Origin: Fimenecus sp045593555 | GTDB taxonomy: Bacteria; Bacillota; Clostridia; Oscillospirales; Acutalibacteraceae | Assembly: GCA_045593555.1 (NCBI GenBank) | Contig: JAZNWU010000027.1 | Coordinates: 1 to 64,000 of the forward strand | DNA: 64,000 bases | Direction: 5' to 3' | Notes under the pieces: generated by a model | Seen by the model: only the letters and a program-made list of their open reading frames with translations | Told to the model about the DNA's origin: nothing | Database searches by the model: none | Translations under genes and position numbers: made by a program | Part shown: in pieces, positions 51,497 through 60,336 of the stretch | Position numbering within the stretch: position 1 is the first letter of the stretch | Layout of the letters: the number at the start of each line of letters is the position of its first letter

Positions 51497-52333
51497 TTAT
51501 TTTTCCTCGTAAGCAGTAATTATAAAGCAATCGTGAATTTCCTTTGAGTTAACAACCGGTTCAATAACAGCATATGATGACAGGTCCGTTTCACTTTGCT
51601 GAACAGAAGAAACCGTACCAATTATCAAATCTTTCGGAAAAATTCCGCCCGTACCTGATGTGCAAACAATTCCACCTTCTGAAATTGCAGTTTTCGTATC
51701 AAGTCCTGTGAGTTTACACTTTTCATCAACAGACAATTCATAAGTAGCAGAAACATACCCTAACTCACCTGTTCTGATTTCATAAGCAGCAATATTTACA
51801 GACGGGTCAAAAACCGAACGAACAACACAAGATGTTGCACTTACCTCAGTAACTACACCGATAAGATATTCACCTGAAATTACAGCATCATTTACCTTAA
51901 CATCATCTGCACTTCCTCTGTCAAGTGTAAATGAACCAAATATATCTGCTGCATCTCTGCCGATAACTGTCGCATAAGTCCATGTGTAATCAGGATGCTT
52001 TTCTCTGACATCAAGAAATTCTTCATAAGATTCAAGCTTCTTTTTTGTATTTTCATAATCAACTAACTGACTTTGATAATCAGCAACCTGCTGTTCAAGC
52101 TCTGCAACTCTTTCCTGATATGATTTTGATGAAATGAATCCACCTGAAAAATCATCAAATTTTGCAGATAAAGCAGAAGCAGCATCTTGTAAAGGTGTTG
52201 TTATTATACCAACAACATTCGTGAGTGGTGAAGTTGAACTTGACACAACAGTAGCCAGAACCGTTGCACTTAAAAGAATTACTGCAACAGTTATCAAAAC
52301 CTTGAATGTTGTACTTTTAAAGAAATTGTTCAT
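51497..52333 (-). CDS. mreC: rod-shape determining protein MreC
   Basis: A 278-residue bitopic protein: membrane helix at about 10-30, a periplasm-side coiled coil (about 68-105, YQERVAELEQQVADYQSQL), then the two beta-barrel MreC domains with ATVIGRD, DAVISGEYLIGVVTEV and the GGIFPKDLIIGTV block. It couples MreB filaments inside to PBP2 outside. Lies 18 bases after mreB. Confidence 0.93.
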   Translation of the reverse strand: MNNFFKSTTFKVLITVAVILLSATVLATVVSSSTSPLTNVVGIITTPLQDAASALSAKFDDFSGGFISSKSYQERVAELEQQVADYQSQLVDYENTKKKLESYEEFLDVREKHPDYTWTYATVIGRDAADIFGSFTLDRGSADDVKVNDAVISGEYLIGVVTEVSATSCVVRSVFDPSVNIAAYEIRTGELGYVSATYELSVDEKCKLTGLDTKTAISEGGIVCTSGTGGIFPKDLIIGTVSSVQQSETDLSSYAVIEPVVNSKEIHDCFIITAYEEK

Positions 52334-52351
52334 TTAAATCTCTCCGAAAAA

Positions 52352-53341
52352 TTAAATGTTACCCTTTTCGAGGCACACACCCATACCTGTTGCAACACAA
52401 TCCATTGGATAAGGCGCTATATGAACAGGAATCTTTGTTTCTTGTTCAATGAGCTTGTCCAACTCACGAAGTAATGCACCGCCACCTGTGAGCATAATTC
52501 CGTTGTCAACAATATCTGACAAGAGTTCCGGTGGTGTCTTTTCAAGAGTAGAACGAATAGCGTCAATAATCTGTGAAACAGGTTCAGAAATAGCTTCACG
52601 AACATCCTCTGATGTAACTTCGATATTCTTTGGCAAACCATCAACAAGATTTCTGCCACGAACATCCATAGCACCTTCGCCATCATAACTCATTGCAGAA
52701 CCAATTTTAATTTTAAGTTCTTCAGCAGTTCTTTCGCCGATAAGAACATTATGCTTTTTACGTATGTATTCGATAATTGCCTCGTCGAAATCATCACCTG
52801 CAATACGGCTTGACTTTGCAGTAACAATGTCACGATATGAAATAACTGCTACTTCAGTTGTACCGCCACCGATATCAACAATCATACTTCCCACAGCTTC
52901 AGTTACAGGAAGTCCCACACCAATAGCAGCTGCTAAAGGCTTGTGAATAAGAGAAGCATATTTTGCACCTGCATCTCTTGCTGCATCATGAACTGCCTTA
53001 CGTTCAACCTCTGTAATACCAGATGGAACACAAATGAGAACTCTTGCTCTGACAAAAGGAGTTTTGTTGATTACCTTTTTAATAAACTCCTTAAGCATAT
53101 CTGATGTGATTTCAGAATTGATAATAACACCATCTTTTAATGGTTTTACAGCAGAAATAGAACCGGGTGTCCTGCCTATCATATCCTTTGCCTCATTACC
53201 AACTGCAACAACTGTTGGTGGATTTGCTTTTTCATTAACTGCAACAACAGATGGCTCACGAAGAACAATGCCTTTTCCTTTAAGATAAACAATTGTGTTT
53301 GCAGTACCCAAATCAATACCGATATCCTGTGCAAATAGCAT
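52352..53341 (-). CDS. mreB: rod-shape determining protein MreB
   Basis: A 329-residue bacterial actin. ATP site blocks: DIGIDLGTANTIVYLKGKG, phosphate 2 VDIGGGTTEVAV and the adenosine motif MLTGGGALLRELD. A short hydrophobic/aromatic N-terminus (MLFAQD) fits membrane binding. It forms filaments under the membrane that direct wall insertion. First gene of the mre-PBP2 operon, GGGGAGA before ATG. Confidence 0.96.
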   Translation of the reverse strand: MLFAQDIGIDLGTANTIVYLKGKGIVLREPSVVAVNEKANPPTVVAVGNEAKDMIGRTPGSISAVKPLKDGVIINSEITSDMLKEFIKKVINKTPFVRARVLICVPSGITEVERKAVHDAARDAGAKYASLIHKPLAAAIGVGLPVTEAVGSMIVDIGGGTTEVAVISYRDIVTAKSSRIAGDDFDEAIIEYIRKKHNVLIGERTAEELKIKIGSAMSYDGEGAMDVRGRNLVDGLPKNIEVTSEDVREAISEPVSQIIDAIRSTLEKTPPELLSDIVDNGIMLTGGGALLRELDKLIEQETKIPVHIAPYPMDCVATGMGVCLEKGNI

Positions 53342-53402
53342 TTCAACATCTCCCCAAATACAAATATATAATATGAAATTAAAATCAAATATAATCTATT
53401 TT

Positions 53403-53431
53403 ATTATAACAAAAAAGTGGATACTATACAA
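53403..53431 (-). promoter_or_regulatory. sigma-A promoter of the mreBCD-PBP2 operon
   Basis: Minus strand TTGTAT (53426-53431), 17 bases, TATAAT (53403-53408), 61 bases before mreB. Confidence 0.78.
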
Positions 53432-53460
53432 TACCCACAGAAAAAATTTACACTATATTC

Positions 53461-53501
53461 AAAGAAAAAAGAAAGCGCCCATCCTATTGGACAGACGCTT
53501 T
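53461..53501 (-). terminator. intrinsic terminator of the 5S rRNA gene
   Basis: On the minus strand AAAGCGTCTGTCC and GGATGGGCGCTTT pair over 13 bp including G-U pairs, loop AATA, followed by CTTTTTTCTTT. Confidence 0.9.
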
Positions 53502-53508
53502 TTCTTAT

Positions 53509-53623
<115 letters not shown>

Positions 53624-53657
53624 TCACGAAACACTTTATCTCGTGAACGCAAGAGAT

Positions 53658-53686
53658 ATTCTAACAGAACAGTCAACAAAATGCAA
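53658..53686 (-). promoter_or_regulatory. promoter of the solitary 5S rRNA gene
   Basis: Minus strand TTGCAT (53681-53686), 17 bases, TAGAAT (53658-53663), 35 bases before the mature 5S end. The short leader contains TCACGA and TCGTGA, able to form a precursor stem. Confidence 0.7.
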
Positions 53687-53780
53687 GTGTTTTTTTCATA
53701 TTTTTTCATTTTTTACATTTTGAACAAATATAAAGCTTAAATTTTACTCTAAAAAGTCAATTTAGCACAATATTTATAGT

Positions 53781-53808
53781 AAAAGCAGGACAAAACTGCC
53801 CTGCTTTT
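53781..53808 (-). terminator. terminator of the 804-residue protein gene
   Basis: AAAAGCAGG and CCTGCTTTT pair perfectly over 9 bp around a 10-base loop, 13 bases past the stop codon. It isolates the gene from the 5S unit. Confidence 0.75.
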
Positions 53809-53820
53809 CTAAAAAACTCA

Positions 53821-56235
53821 TTATTTAATAGCCTTTGAAACATCTAACATTACATATTCGTATCCTTGATTTGGCTCAACTGCCGAATAAACAATTGTTG
53901 TATTGTTAGCAAATGCAAGATTTTTGTGCTGAGAGAAATTATCGTCCTCGTATTTTGCATATTTATTGGTCTTCAAATCGAAAATATGCACCTGATAATC
54001 TATTGCACTATTTACAGTTCCCAGGACAACAAGATATCTTCCGTCGTTGCTAATTACCATCATTTCAGGATTAGACATTCCGTAACCTTCAACTGCAACT
54101 TCTTCACCTGTTTTAACATTGTAAAGATTACCGTTGTATTTATCAAGAAGATATTCGTTGTGATAAAGATAACTCGTATTATTGTGAAGTGAGAAAACAA
54201 CACTTTCTTTATCATCTTCTTTTCTAATCACATTAAATCCCGTATCAGTGACCTTAAGATAACTGACAACATCACCATCTGTAAACACAAAGCTACCTGC
54301 TACATCTTTTGCAAAAAGTGACTCCTTTCCATCAGCCTTAAGATAAATATCTTTTTTGTTTGTAGTCACGTCAGATTCTCTTGTCGTGAAGAATGGAATT
54401 CTGCCATTTGTTGATGCATATCCCTCATCAGTGAGAGTTGAATATCCGGTTGAATATATACTGTTATCACTTGTTAAGAATCTTGTTGTTTTGCCTGTCA
54501 CAAGGTCAACAATGTAACTATCAGTCCATATGTTACAGCTCTGTGAAACTGCTTCTGTATTTGAGGTTGCAAGTAATAACGCCTTGCCTTCCTGCTCATA
54601 TCCTTTTGGAAGATTCACAAGTTTAAACACTACCATACTATGGTAATAATTCCCTTGATTTTCTGTTGCACGGAAAACACCTGTACCGAAAAGTTGACTA
54701 TCCTTCTGAACATAATCAACTTTTACAGGTAATTTGTCCTGACCGAGTTCAACCACAGCTTCTACAGTTCCCGTTGGCTGAATTGGAATCATTTTGTTAT
54801 TATTACACTGATAATAAGCAAGCTTATATTCTGATGAATATGCATAGAAAACATTGTCAATATCTGACTGAATAAAATGTCCTGACGCACCTTCACGCTG
54901 AATCTGAATTTCAGAAACCTTTTTGCCTGGTTCTATAACCACACCTGAATTCTGTGTGTTATTATTTCCAAATGGCAGGAATTTGACACAGACAAAAGCA
55001 ATTGTAAGTAAAAGTGCAAGAATTATGAGAATAAAAGTCAAATGGTCTTTCATTGTCATCATTGAAACAGTTGATTCTTCATCCTGCTCATTTGTTGACT
55101 CTTTTATCTCTTTTGTTTTCTTTTCCTTTTTCTCTTTTGGTATTTTTTTCTTCTTTTCTTTTTTCTTCTTTTTTGTTTCAGGCTCTTTTGCTTGTTCTAC
55201 ATTTTCCTCTGTTGTATTTTCCACAACTGTTGCTTCAAAAGGAAGAATCTCTTCAATCGTTTCTTCTTTTAAAACTTTTTTAGACTCGGCAACATCTTCA
55301 CTTTGTTTAATCTTTTCTTCATCAGGTACCGAATCTTCAAAAGAAAGAAGTATTTCAAATCCAGGTTTTTCTGTTTTTTCTGCAGTTTCTTCCTGAACAT
55401 CATTTTCTACAACTGGTTTTTCCATCTGCACAGATGCATCTTTTTTATTTAAAAATGCAAATCTTGAAAACTTTCCCTGTTCCGGTTTTTGTTCTTCAAT
55501 TACAGGTTCATTTTCACTCGACAGTTCAACGACCGTTTCCTTTACAGGAATTTCTGTTTCTTCTTGAAAATCTTCAATAAAAACAATCTCCTCTTTACCG
55601 GAGTCTATTGTTTTTTCAGTTTTTTCATCAACATCATCCAGCACGATTATAATCTCATCAATTGTTTCTTCAGGGTCTTCAGGTATTTCTATTATTTCAC
55701 CAACTGTTTTTTCCTGAATCGCCTGTTCCGCTGACTCTTCATCAACTTCAGACTCTTCTTTCTCAAAAAAATCAGGTTCATCTTCTTTTTTTGAAAAGAA
55801 TGGAAAGCCTTTAACTTTCTTTTCTTTTTTAGACTGTTTTTCTTCGACTACTTCGTCTTCTTCTGCATCAGTGACAGACTCATCAAAGTATTCTTCAGTC
55901 TGTAGTTTTGGCTCATCCTTTTCTTCTTTTACGGGCTGAACAATTTCTTCAACTTCTTCAGTTTCATTGTCTTCTATTGGACGATTGTTATAATTGTTCT
56001 TCTTTTTCTTAAAGAAAGAAAAACCTTTAACCAAAGGACTTACTGAACGAGATTCTTCATACTCTTCATCGTATTCTTCAAAATCTTTCTCTTCATCATC
56101 CTCATCAAAGGCTGAAGAAAAATCCACAAAATCAGGTTCTTCTTCCTTTGCAATAGCATGTTTTTGCTTATCTTCGACTACAGAATTTTCGTCTTTATCT
56201 ATATTTTTATTAAAAAGGGTTTTTTCGTCTGACAA
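53821..56235 (-). CDS. large bitopic protein with acidic disordered cytoplasmic tail and exported beta-rich domain, unknown function
   Basis: An 804-residue protein not recognised as a named family. Residues 1-395 are very acidic and low in complexity, hence disordered, and contain three related short motifs: VKGFSFFKKKK (69-79), VKGFPFFSKK (141-150) and FSRFAFLNKK (256-265), plus EPDFVDF (33-39) and EPDFFEK (153-159). A lysine-rich patch (355-378) precedes one membrane helix (about 398-418). The outside part (430-804) is beta-rich, with repeated YLVVLG, KTNKY and DLVTGK type strands like a propeller. TTG start behind GGAGGTG. Confidence 0.78.
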   Translation of the reverse strand: MSDEKTLFNKNIDKDENSVVEDKQKHAIAKEEEPDFVDFSSAFDEDDEEKDFEEYDEEYEESRSVSPLVKGFSFFKKKKNNYNNRPIEDNETEEVEEIVQPVKEEKDEPKLQTEEYFDESVTDAEEDEVVEEKQSKKEKKVKGFPFFSKKEDEPDFFEKEESEVDEESAEQAIQEKTVGEIIEIPEDPEETIDEIIIVLDDVDEKTEKTIDSGKEEIVFIEDFQEETEIPVKETVVELSSENEPVIEEQKPEQGKFSRFAFLNKKDASVQMEKPVVENDVQEETAEKTEKPGFEILLSFEDSVPDEEKIKQSEDVAESKKVLKEETIEEILPFEATVVENTTEENVEQAKEPETKKKKKEKKKKIPKEKKEKKTKEIKESTNEQDEESTVSMMTMKDHLTFILIILALLLTIAFVCVKFLPFGNNNTQNSGVVIEPGKKVSEIQIQREGASGHFIQSDIDNVFYAYSSEYKLAYYQCNNNKMIPIQPTGTVEAVVELGQDKLPVKVDYVQKDSQLFGTGVFRATENQGNYYHSMVVFKLVNLPKGYEQEGKALLLATSNTEAVSQSCNIWTDSYIVDLVTGKTTRFLTSDNSIYSTGYSTLTDEGYASTNGRIPFFTTRESDVTTNKKDIYLKADGKESLFAKDVAGSFVFTDGDVVSYLKVTDTGFNVIRKEDDKESVVFSLHNNTSYLYHNEYLLDKYNGNLYNVKTGEEVAVEGYGMSNPEMMVISNDGRYLVVLGTVNSAIDYQVHIFDLKTNKYAKYEDDNFSQHKNLAFANNTTIVYSAVEPNQGYEYVMLDVSKAIK

Positions 56236-56265
56236 AATAACACCTCCAAAAATCTATACATAATT

Positions 56266-56294
56266 ATTATACAATCTTTCTCATAATAATGCAA
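56266..56294 (-). promoter_or_regulatory. sigma-A promoter of the 804-residue protein gene
   Basis: Minus strand TTGCAT (56289-56294), 17 bases, TATAAT (56266-56271), 31 bases before the start codon. Confidence 0.8.
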
Positions 56295-56298
56295 TAAG

Positions 56299-56329
56299 AA
56301 AAAATGGGGGATAGAAATCTCTATCCCCC
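56299..56329 (-). terminator. intrinsic terminator of the sugar operon
   Basis: On the minus strand GGGGGATAGA and TCTATCCCCC pair perfectly over 10 bp around GATT, followed by ATTTTTTC. Confidence 0.93.
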
Positions 56330-56342
56330 TTAAAAAATCTGT

Positions 56343-57953
56343 TTAGTTTTTGTTAAGTGCTGCGAAATTGTCTTTATTTGCGTTGTAAAGCTTTTTGAAC
56401 ACTTCAAAATTCTTATCGTAAATCGCCTTGTTCTCTTTATTTGGAATGTAAGTGTTTACTGCAGGAATAAGTTTCTTTGCTTCCTGAACACTTGGAATAA
56501 TACCTGCATTAACTGCAATAAGTACTGCCGCACCAACAGCACCAACATTCTGTGGACTTGCAACGGTTTCAACAACTCTGCCTGTACAGTCAGCAAGAAT
56601 CTGACTTGTAACTGCTGAAAGAGCACCACCACCAACAAAACGGATTGTGTTTGATGTCTTGATTTTCTTATCCTGAGTTTCAAGGAACCAACGAAGATGG
56701 AAACAAACACCTTCAACAACAGCTCTGATAAGCTCTGTCTTACCTGTGTCAAGGCTTATGTTGAAGAACATACCTCTTGAATTAGGGTCTTCAAACGGAC
56801 AGCGATTACCATGAAGCCAAGGTGTGAAGATTACTCCGCCACTACCTGCAGGAATTGAATCAACAACAGCCATCATATAATCGTAAAGATTTGTATATAC
56901 AACTTCCATATCAGCATTTTTATGTTTAAGGTCGTGCTGTTTATCAAGATAAATATCAATTTCGTCAAGTGCCAAATGATCCTTAACCCATTCAACGCAC
57001 TTACCTGCAGTTTCAAGCTCTGCAAAGTAGTTGTAAATACCATCAGCAGCACCAACAACAGCTGCAATCATAGCACTTGCATCAACAATACTCTTATCAG
57101 CAACAGTTGAAACCCAACCTGATGTACCCTGATAAATATGAGTGTCACCAAGAGCAGTTGCACCTGCACCAACACCGATAAGAGTAGCGTCACCGCCACC
57201 ACCGAAAACTGCAATTCCGGGAACAAGGCCTAATTCTTCAGCCTGTTTTGCACGAAGAGTACCGATTTTTTCTGTACAGTCAACAATTTTTGCAAGGTGG
57301 TCCATATTAACACCAAGCAATTTGCAAATTGTCGGACTCCAACATTTCTTATTAATATCATATAACAAAGCACCGAAAGCAGAGTCTTTTGTCATTACAA
57401 ACTCGCCTGTCATTCTTGCAATAAGATATTCCTTAACGTCAAGCCATTTATGTACTTTCTTAAAGTTTTCAGGCTCGTGAGCCTCTGTCCATTTATATTT
57501 CCAGACAGGGTCCTTAACACTTGCTGCAACAGCACCTGTAATCATAAGTGATGGAAGAAGTTTAATGATATTAGCACCTGCAATCTGTGGTCCATAAGCA
57601 ATACCTTTTTTAAGTTCCTCTGTTGCACGTTGGTCCATATAGCTGAATGCACGACGAACATGATTTCCGTCTTTATCAACAAGAACTAAGCCCTGCATCT
57701 GTGAACAGAATGAAATACCATAAACACTTTTAGGGTCAACGCCTGCTTCAGCCATAACTTTTTTTGATGTTGAACACATTGCTGCCCACCATTCGTCAGG
57801 GTCCTGTTCTGCACCACCGTTAGGCATAATGTAGAGTTTATAGCCCTCACTTGCAGCAGAAATAAGTTCAATGGTCTTTCCTATTTTGAAAAGACAAGTT
57901 TTAACACCTGTTGTACCTATATCAAAGGCAAGAGCATAGATTTCTTTTTCCAT
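56343..57953 (-). CDS. FGGY-family carbohydrate kinase (xylulokinase-like)
   Basis: A 536-residue sugar kinase: N-terminal ATP/phosphate loop FDIGTTGVKTCLF, CSQMQGLVLVD, substrate aspartate region, then the C-terminal FGGY domain with GVCFHLRWFLE and RFVGGGALS. The family phosphorylates xylulose, glycerol, gluconate, ribulose or similar; the specificity cannot be read out. I start it at ATG 57953, 9 bases after AAGGAG; the longer frame begins with TTG inside that site. It is last in the minus-strand sugar operon. Confidence 0.88.
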   Translation of the reverse strand: MEKEIYALAFDIGTTGVKTCLFKIGKTIELISAASEGYKLYIMPNGGAEQDPDEWWAAMCSTSKKVMAEAGVDPKSVYGISFCSQMQGLVLVDKDGNHVRRAFSYMDQRATEELKKGIAYGPQIAGANIIKLLPSLMITGAVAASVKDPVWKYKWTEAHEPENFKKVHKWLDVKEYLIARMTGEFVMTKDSAFGALLYDINKKCWSPTICKLLGVNMDHLAKIVDCTEKIGTLRAKQAEELGLVPGIAVFGGGGDATLIGVGAGATALGDTHIYQGTSGWVSTVADKSIVDASAMIAAVVGAADGIYNYFAELETAGKCVEWVKDHLALDEIDIYLDKQHDLKHKNADMEVVYTNLYDYMMAVVDSIPAGSGGVIFTPWLHGNRCPFEDPNSRGMFFNISLDTGKTELIRAVVEGVCFHLRWFLETQDKKIKTSNTIRFVGGGALSAVTSQILADCTGRVVETVASPQNVGAVGAAVLIAVNAGIIPSVQEAKKLIPAVNTYIPNKENKAIYDKNFEVFKKLYNANKDNFAALNKN

Positions 57954-58034
57954 TTTCATTTTCTCCTTCAACTTAAAAGTTGTACATACAATAATATTAT
58001 CATATTAAAGTGTTTTTGTACAGAATTATTTTAA

Positions 58035-59411
58035 TTAGTTCTCTGCTTTAAGATTTTTCATTTCCTTGCTGAAAACAATTGCAAATGTAATTGATGCGGT
58101 TAGTATTGAAATTGCATCTGAAACAGGCTCTGCAAGGAATACTGCAAACACCTTGTTTTCGAAGAAATTAGGTAAAATATAAATCAAAGGCACTAAAAGA
58201 ATTACTTTTCTTAAACAAGCAATAAAAAGTGATGCCTTTGCTTTGCCGAGAGCAATAAAAGTCTGCTGAACCGCCATTTGTATTCCAAAGAATACCATTG
58301 CACAACCATAAAGACGAATTGTCCATGTTGCAGTTTCCACAAGTTCAGGATTGTCGTTAAATATTCCTATAAAGAACTGCGGGAACAGCTCAATAGCCAT
58401 ACCGAAAATAAAAACATAAGAGAAGCAAATAGTCAAAAATGCTTTAAAAGCCTGTTTTACTCTATCAGCATTTTTTGCTCCATAGTTATAACTGATTATA
58501 GGCTGTGCACCCTGACCGATACCTTGCGCAGGTACCCATGCCATCTGGAAAACTGTTGTGCAGATTGTCATAGCCCCTACGGCAATATCACCGCCATACT
58601 TCTGTAATGATGAATTAAATGCCACATTGATTACAGCTTCAGTTGCATTCATAATAAACGGAGAAATACCGAGTGCAAATACAGGTAAAAGAATTTTTGC
58701 AGACGGTAAAAGATTTTCTTTTCTTATTCTGAGTTTTGTCTTTTTACCAAGTAAGAAGCAAAGCACCCATATTGCAGAAACTGCTTGAGAAATAATCGTC
58801 GCAACAGCAGCACCGCTGACACCCATATCAAAAGCAAAAATAAATATTGGGTCAAGGATAATATTACAAATCGCACCTATAAGCACAGTTGCCATACTGA
58901 TTTTTGTAAAGCCTTGTGTTGTGATAAACATATTAAGTCCAAGGCTAATCATAACAAAAATTGAACCTGCTGAATAAATCTGCATATATGGAAGTGCATA
59001 TATTATTGTTTCTTCACTTGCACCGAAAGCCATTAAAAGCCTTTCACCAAATGCCATAAATAATATGGTCAATACAATAGCAAAGAAGAACAATAACACA
59101 AAACAGTTACCAAGAATTTTCTCTGCTTTTTTAATATCGCCTTTTCCCATTTCAATAGCAGCACGAGGAGCACCGCCCTGAGCCACAAGCATCGTAAATG
59201 CAGATATAAGAGTAATTACAGGCACACAAAGTCCCACACCTGTAAGTGCTACCGTGCCCACATCTTCCATGTGTCCTATATAAATTCTATCCACCACATT
59301 GTAAAAAAGATTTACAATCTGTGCAAGAATTGCAGGAATACTCAATTTAATTATAAGGCTCCAGATAGGTGCCGTGGCCATTTGTTTTGATATATCTTGT
59401 CTTTTATCCAT
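58035..59411 (-). CDS. MATE-family efflux transporter (second)
   Basis: A 458-residue twelve-helix MATE protein: IPAILAQIVNLFYNVVDRIYIGH in the first helices and the middle block PAQGIGQGAQPIISYNYGAKNADRVKQAF. It sits among sugar genes, 82 bases after the FGGY kinase start and 19 bases after the PfkB stop. A MATE pump in a glycoside operon is uncommon; it might export an aglycone or toxic by-product of glycoside cleavage. Confidence 0.9.
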   Translation of the reverse strand: MDKRQDISKQMATAPIWSLIIKLSIPAILAQIVNLFYNVVDRIYIGHMEDVGTVALTGVGLCVPVITLISAFTMLVAQGGAPRAAIEMGKGDIKKAEKILGNCFVLLFFFAIVLTILFMAFGERLLMAFGASEETIIYALPYMQIYSAGSIFVMISLGLNMFITTQGFTKISMATVLIGAICNIILDPIFIFAFDMGVSGAAVATIISQAVSAIWVLCFLLGKKTKLRIRKENLLPSAKILLPVFALGISPFIMNATEAVINVAFNSSLQKYGGDIAVGAMTICTTVFQMAWVPAQGIGQGAQPIISYNYGAKNADRVKQAFKAFLTICFSYVFIFGMAIELFPQFFIGIFNDNPELVETATWTIRLYGCAMVFFGIQMAVQQTFIALGKAKASLFIACLRKVILLVPLIYILPNFFENKVFAVFLAEPVSDAISILTASITFAIVFSKEMKNLKAEN

Positions 59412-59430
59412 TTTCTCACCCGATTGACAT

Positions 59431-60336
59431 TTATTTAATCAAATACTGATATTTTTCTAAATAATCTTTTATTTCATTTTTTGTTATATATTCCGTCAAA
59501 CAACCTACACCTGTAACACACTTACCACCTGTGATGTTACCTGCTAATATACATTTTCTGAAATCAAAATCATTGTAAAGTCCGTAGATAAAACCCGAAA
59601 GAAATGCATCTCCTGCACCTGTTGCATCTACGCACTTGAACTCATCAATGTTTTCAACTACAAAATAGTCACTATCATAGCCTGCACAACCGAGTTTACC
59701 GAGTTTTACAACAGGTTTCTCAAAATATTCGTGGAGAATCTTAAGTGCCTCTTTATAATCTCTTGTACCTGTCAATTTTTCTGTTTCATCGATGTTAGGT
59801 GTGTAATAATCAGCAATTTCAATTAATTCTTTATGTTTTCCAATAGACATATCGTCACTATATCCCGTATCAAGCACAAGGATTGTGCCGTCTTTTTTTA
59901 GCTCCTTATACACCGGAGTGATTTTCTCCTGCATAGCAACAACCTTTGCACCCTTAAGAGCATTATAGATTTTTTCATGCATTTCATCAGAATAGATTTC
60001 TGTGCCACCATAAGACACAAAAGTCCTGTCTGTACTTGTAATGATTGCAGAAGTCACATTCAGCGGATAATTCTGACTCTCAAAAATCTCGTAATTTGTT
60101 CCACTTTTAATAAGCTCACCTTTTGCAAAGTCTGAAAACATATCGTCGCCTAAAAAAGTACCGATTTTTGCAGGAATACCTAAACGGGAACAATTTATCA
60201 TTGTTGCAGGAAGTCCACCACCAAGACAAACCTTGAAATCTTTTGAGTAGATTTCTTCACCCTCATTTGGAATTCGTGGCATTCCCGAATAAAGCAAATC
60301 AACATTTAATTTTCCGAATGCACCAACAAAACTCAT
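59431..60336 (-). CDS. PfkB-family sugar kinase
   Basis: A 301-residue ribokinase-like enzyme. Seen: GAFGKLNVDLLYSG at the start, KVCLGGGLPATMINCSRLG (substrate-binding GG), TPNIDETEKLTG and the catalytic VDATGAGDAFLSGF. It phosphorylates a sugar, possibly one released by the GH4 or GH36 enzymes. ATG 60336 overlaps the GH4 stop by four bases (ATGA); the alternative start two codons earlier is too near the AGGAGA. Confidence 0.88.
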   Translation of the reverse strand: MSFVGAFGKLNVDLLYSGMPRIPNEGEEIYSKDFKVCLGGGLPATMINCSRLGIPAKIGTFLGDDMFSDFAKGELIKSGTNYEIFESQNYPLNVTSAIITSTDRTFVSYGGTEIYSDEMHEKIYNALKGAKVVAMQEKITPVYKELKKDGTILVLDTGYSDDMSIGKHKELIEIADYYTPNIDETEKLTGTRDYKEALKILHEYFEKPVVKLGKLGCAGYDSDYFVVENIDEFKCVDATGAGDAFLSGFIYGLYNDFDFRKCILAGNITGGKCVTGVGCLTEYITKNEIKDYLEKYQYLIK

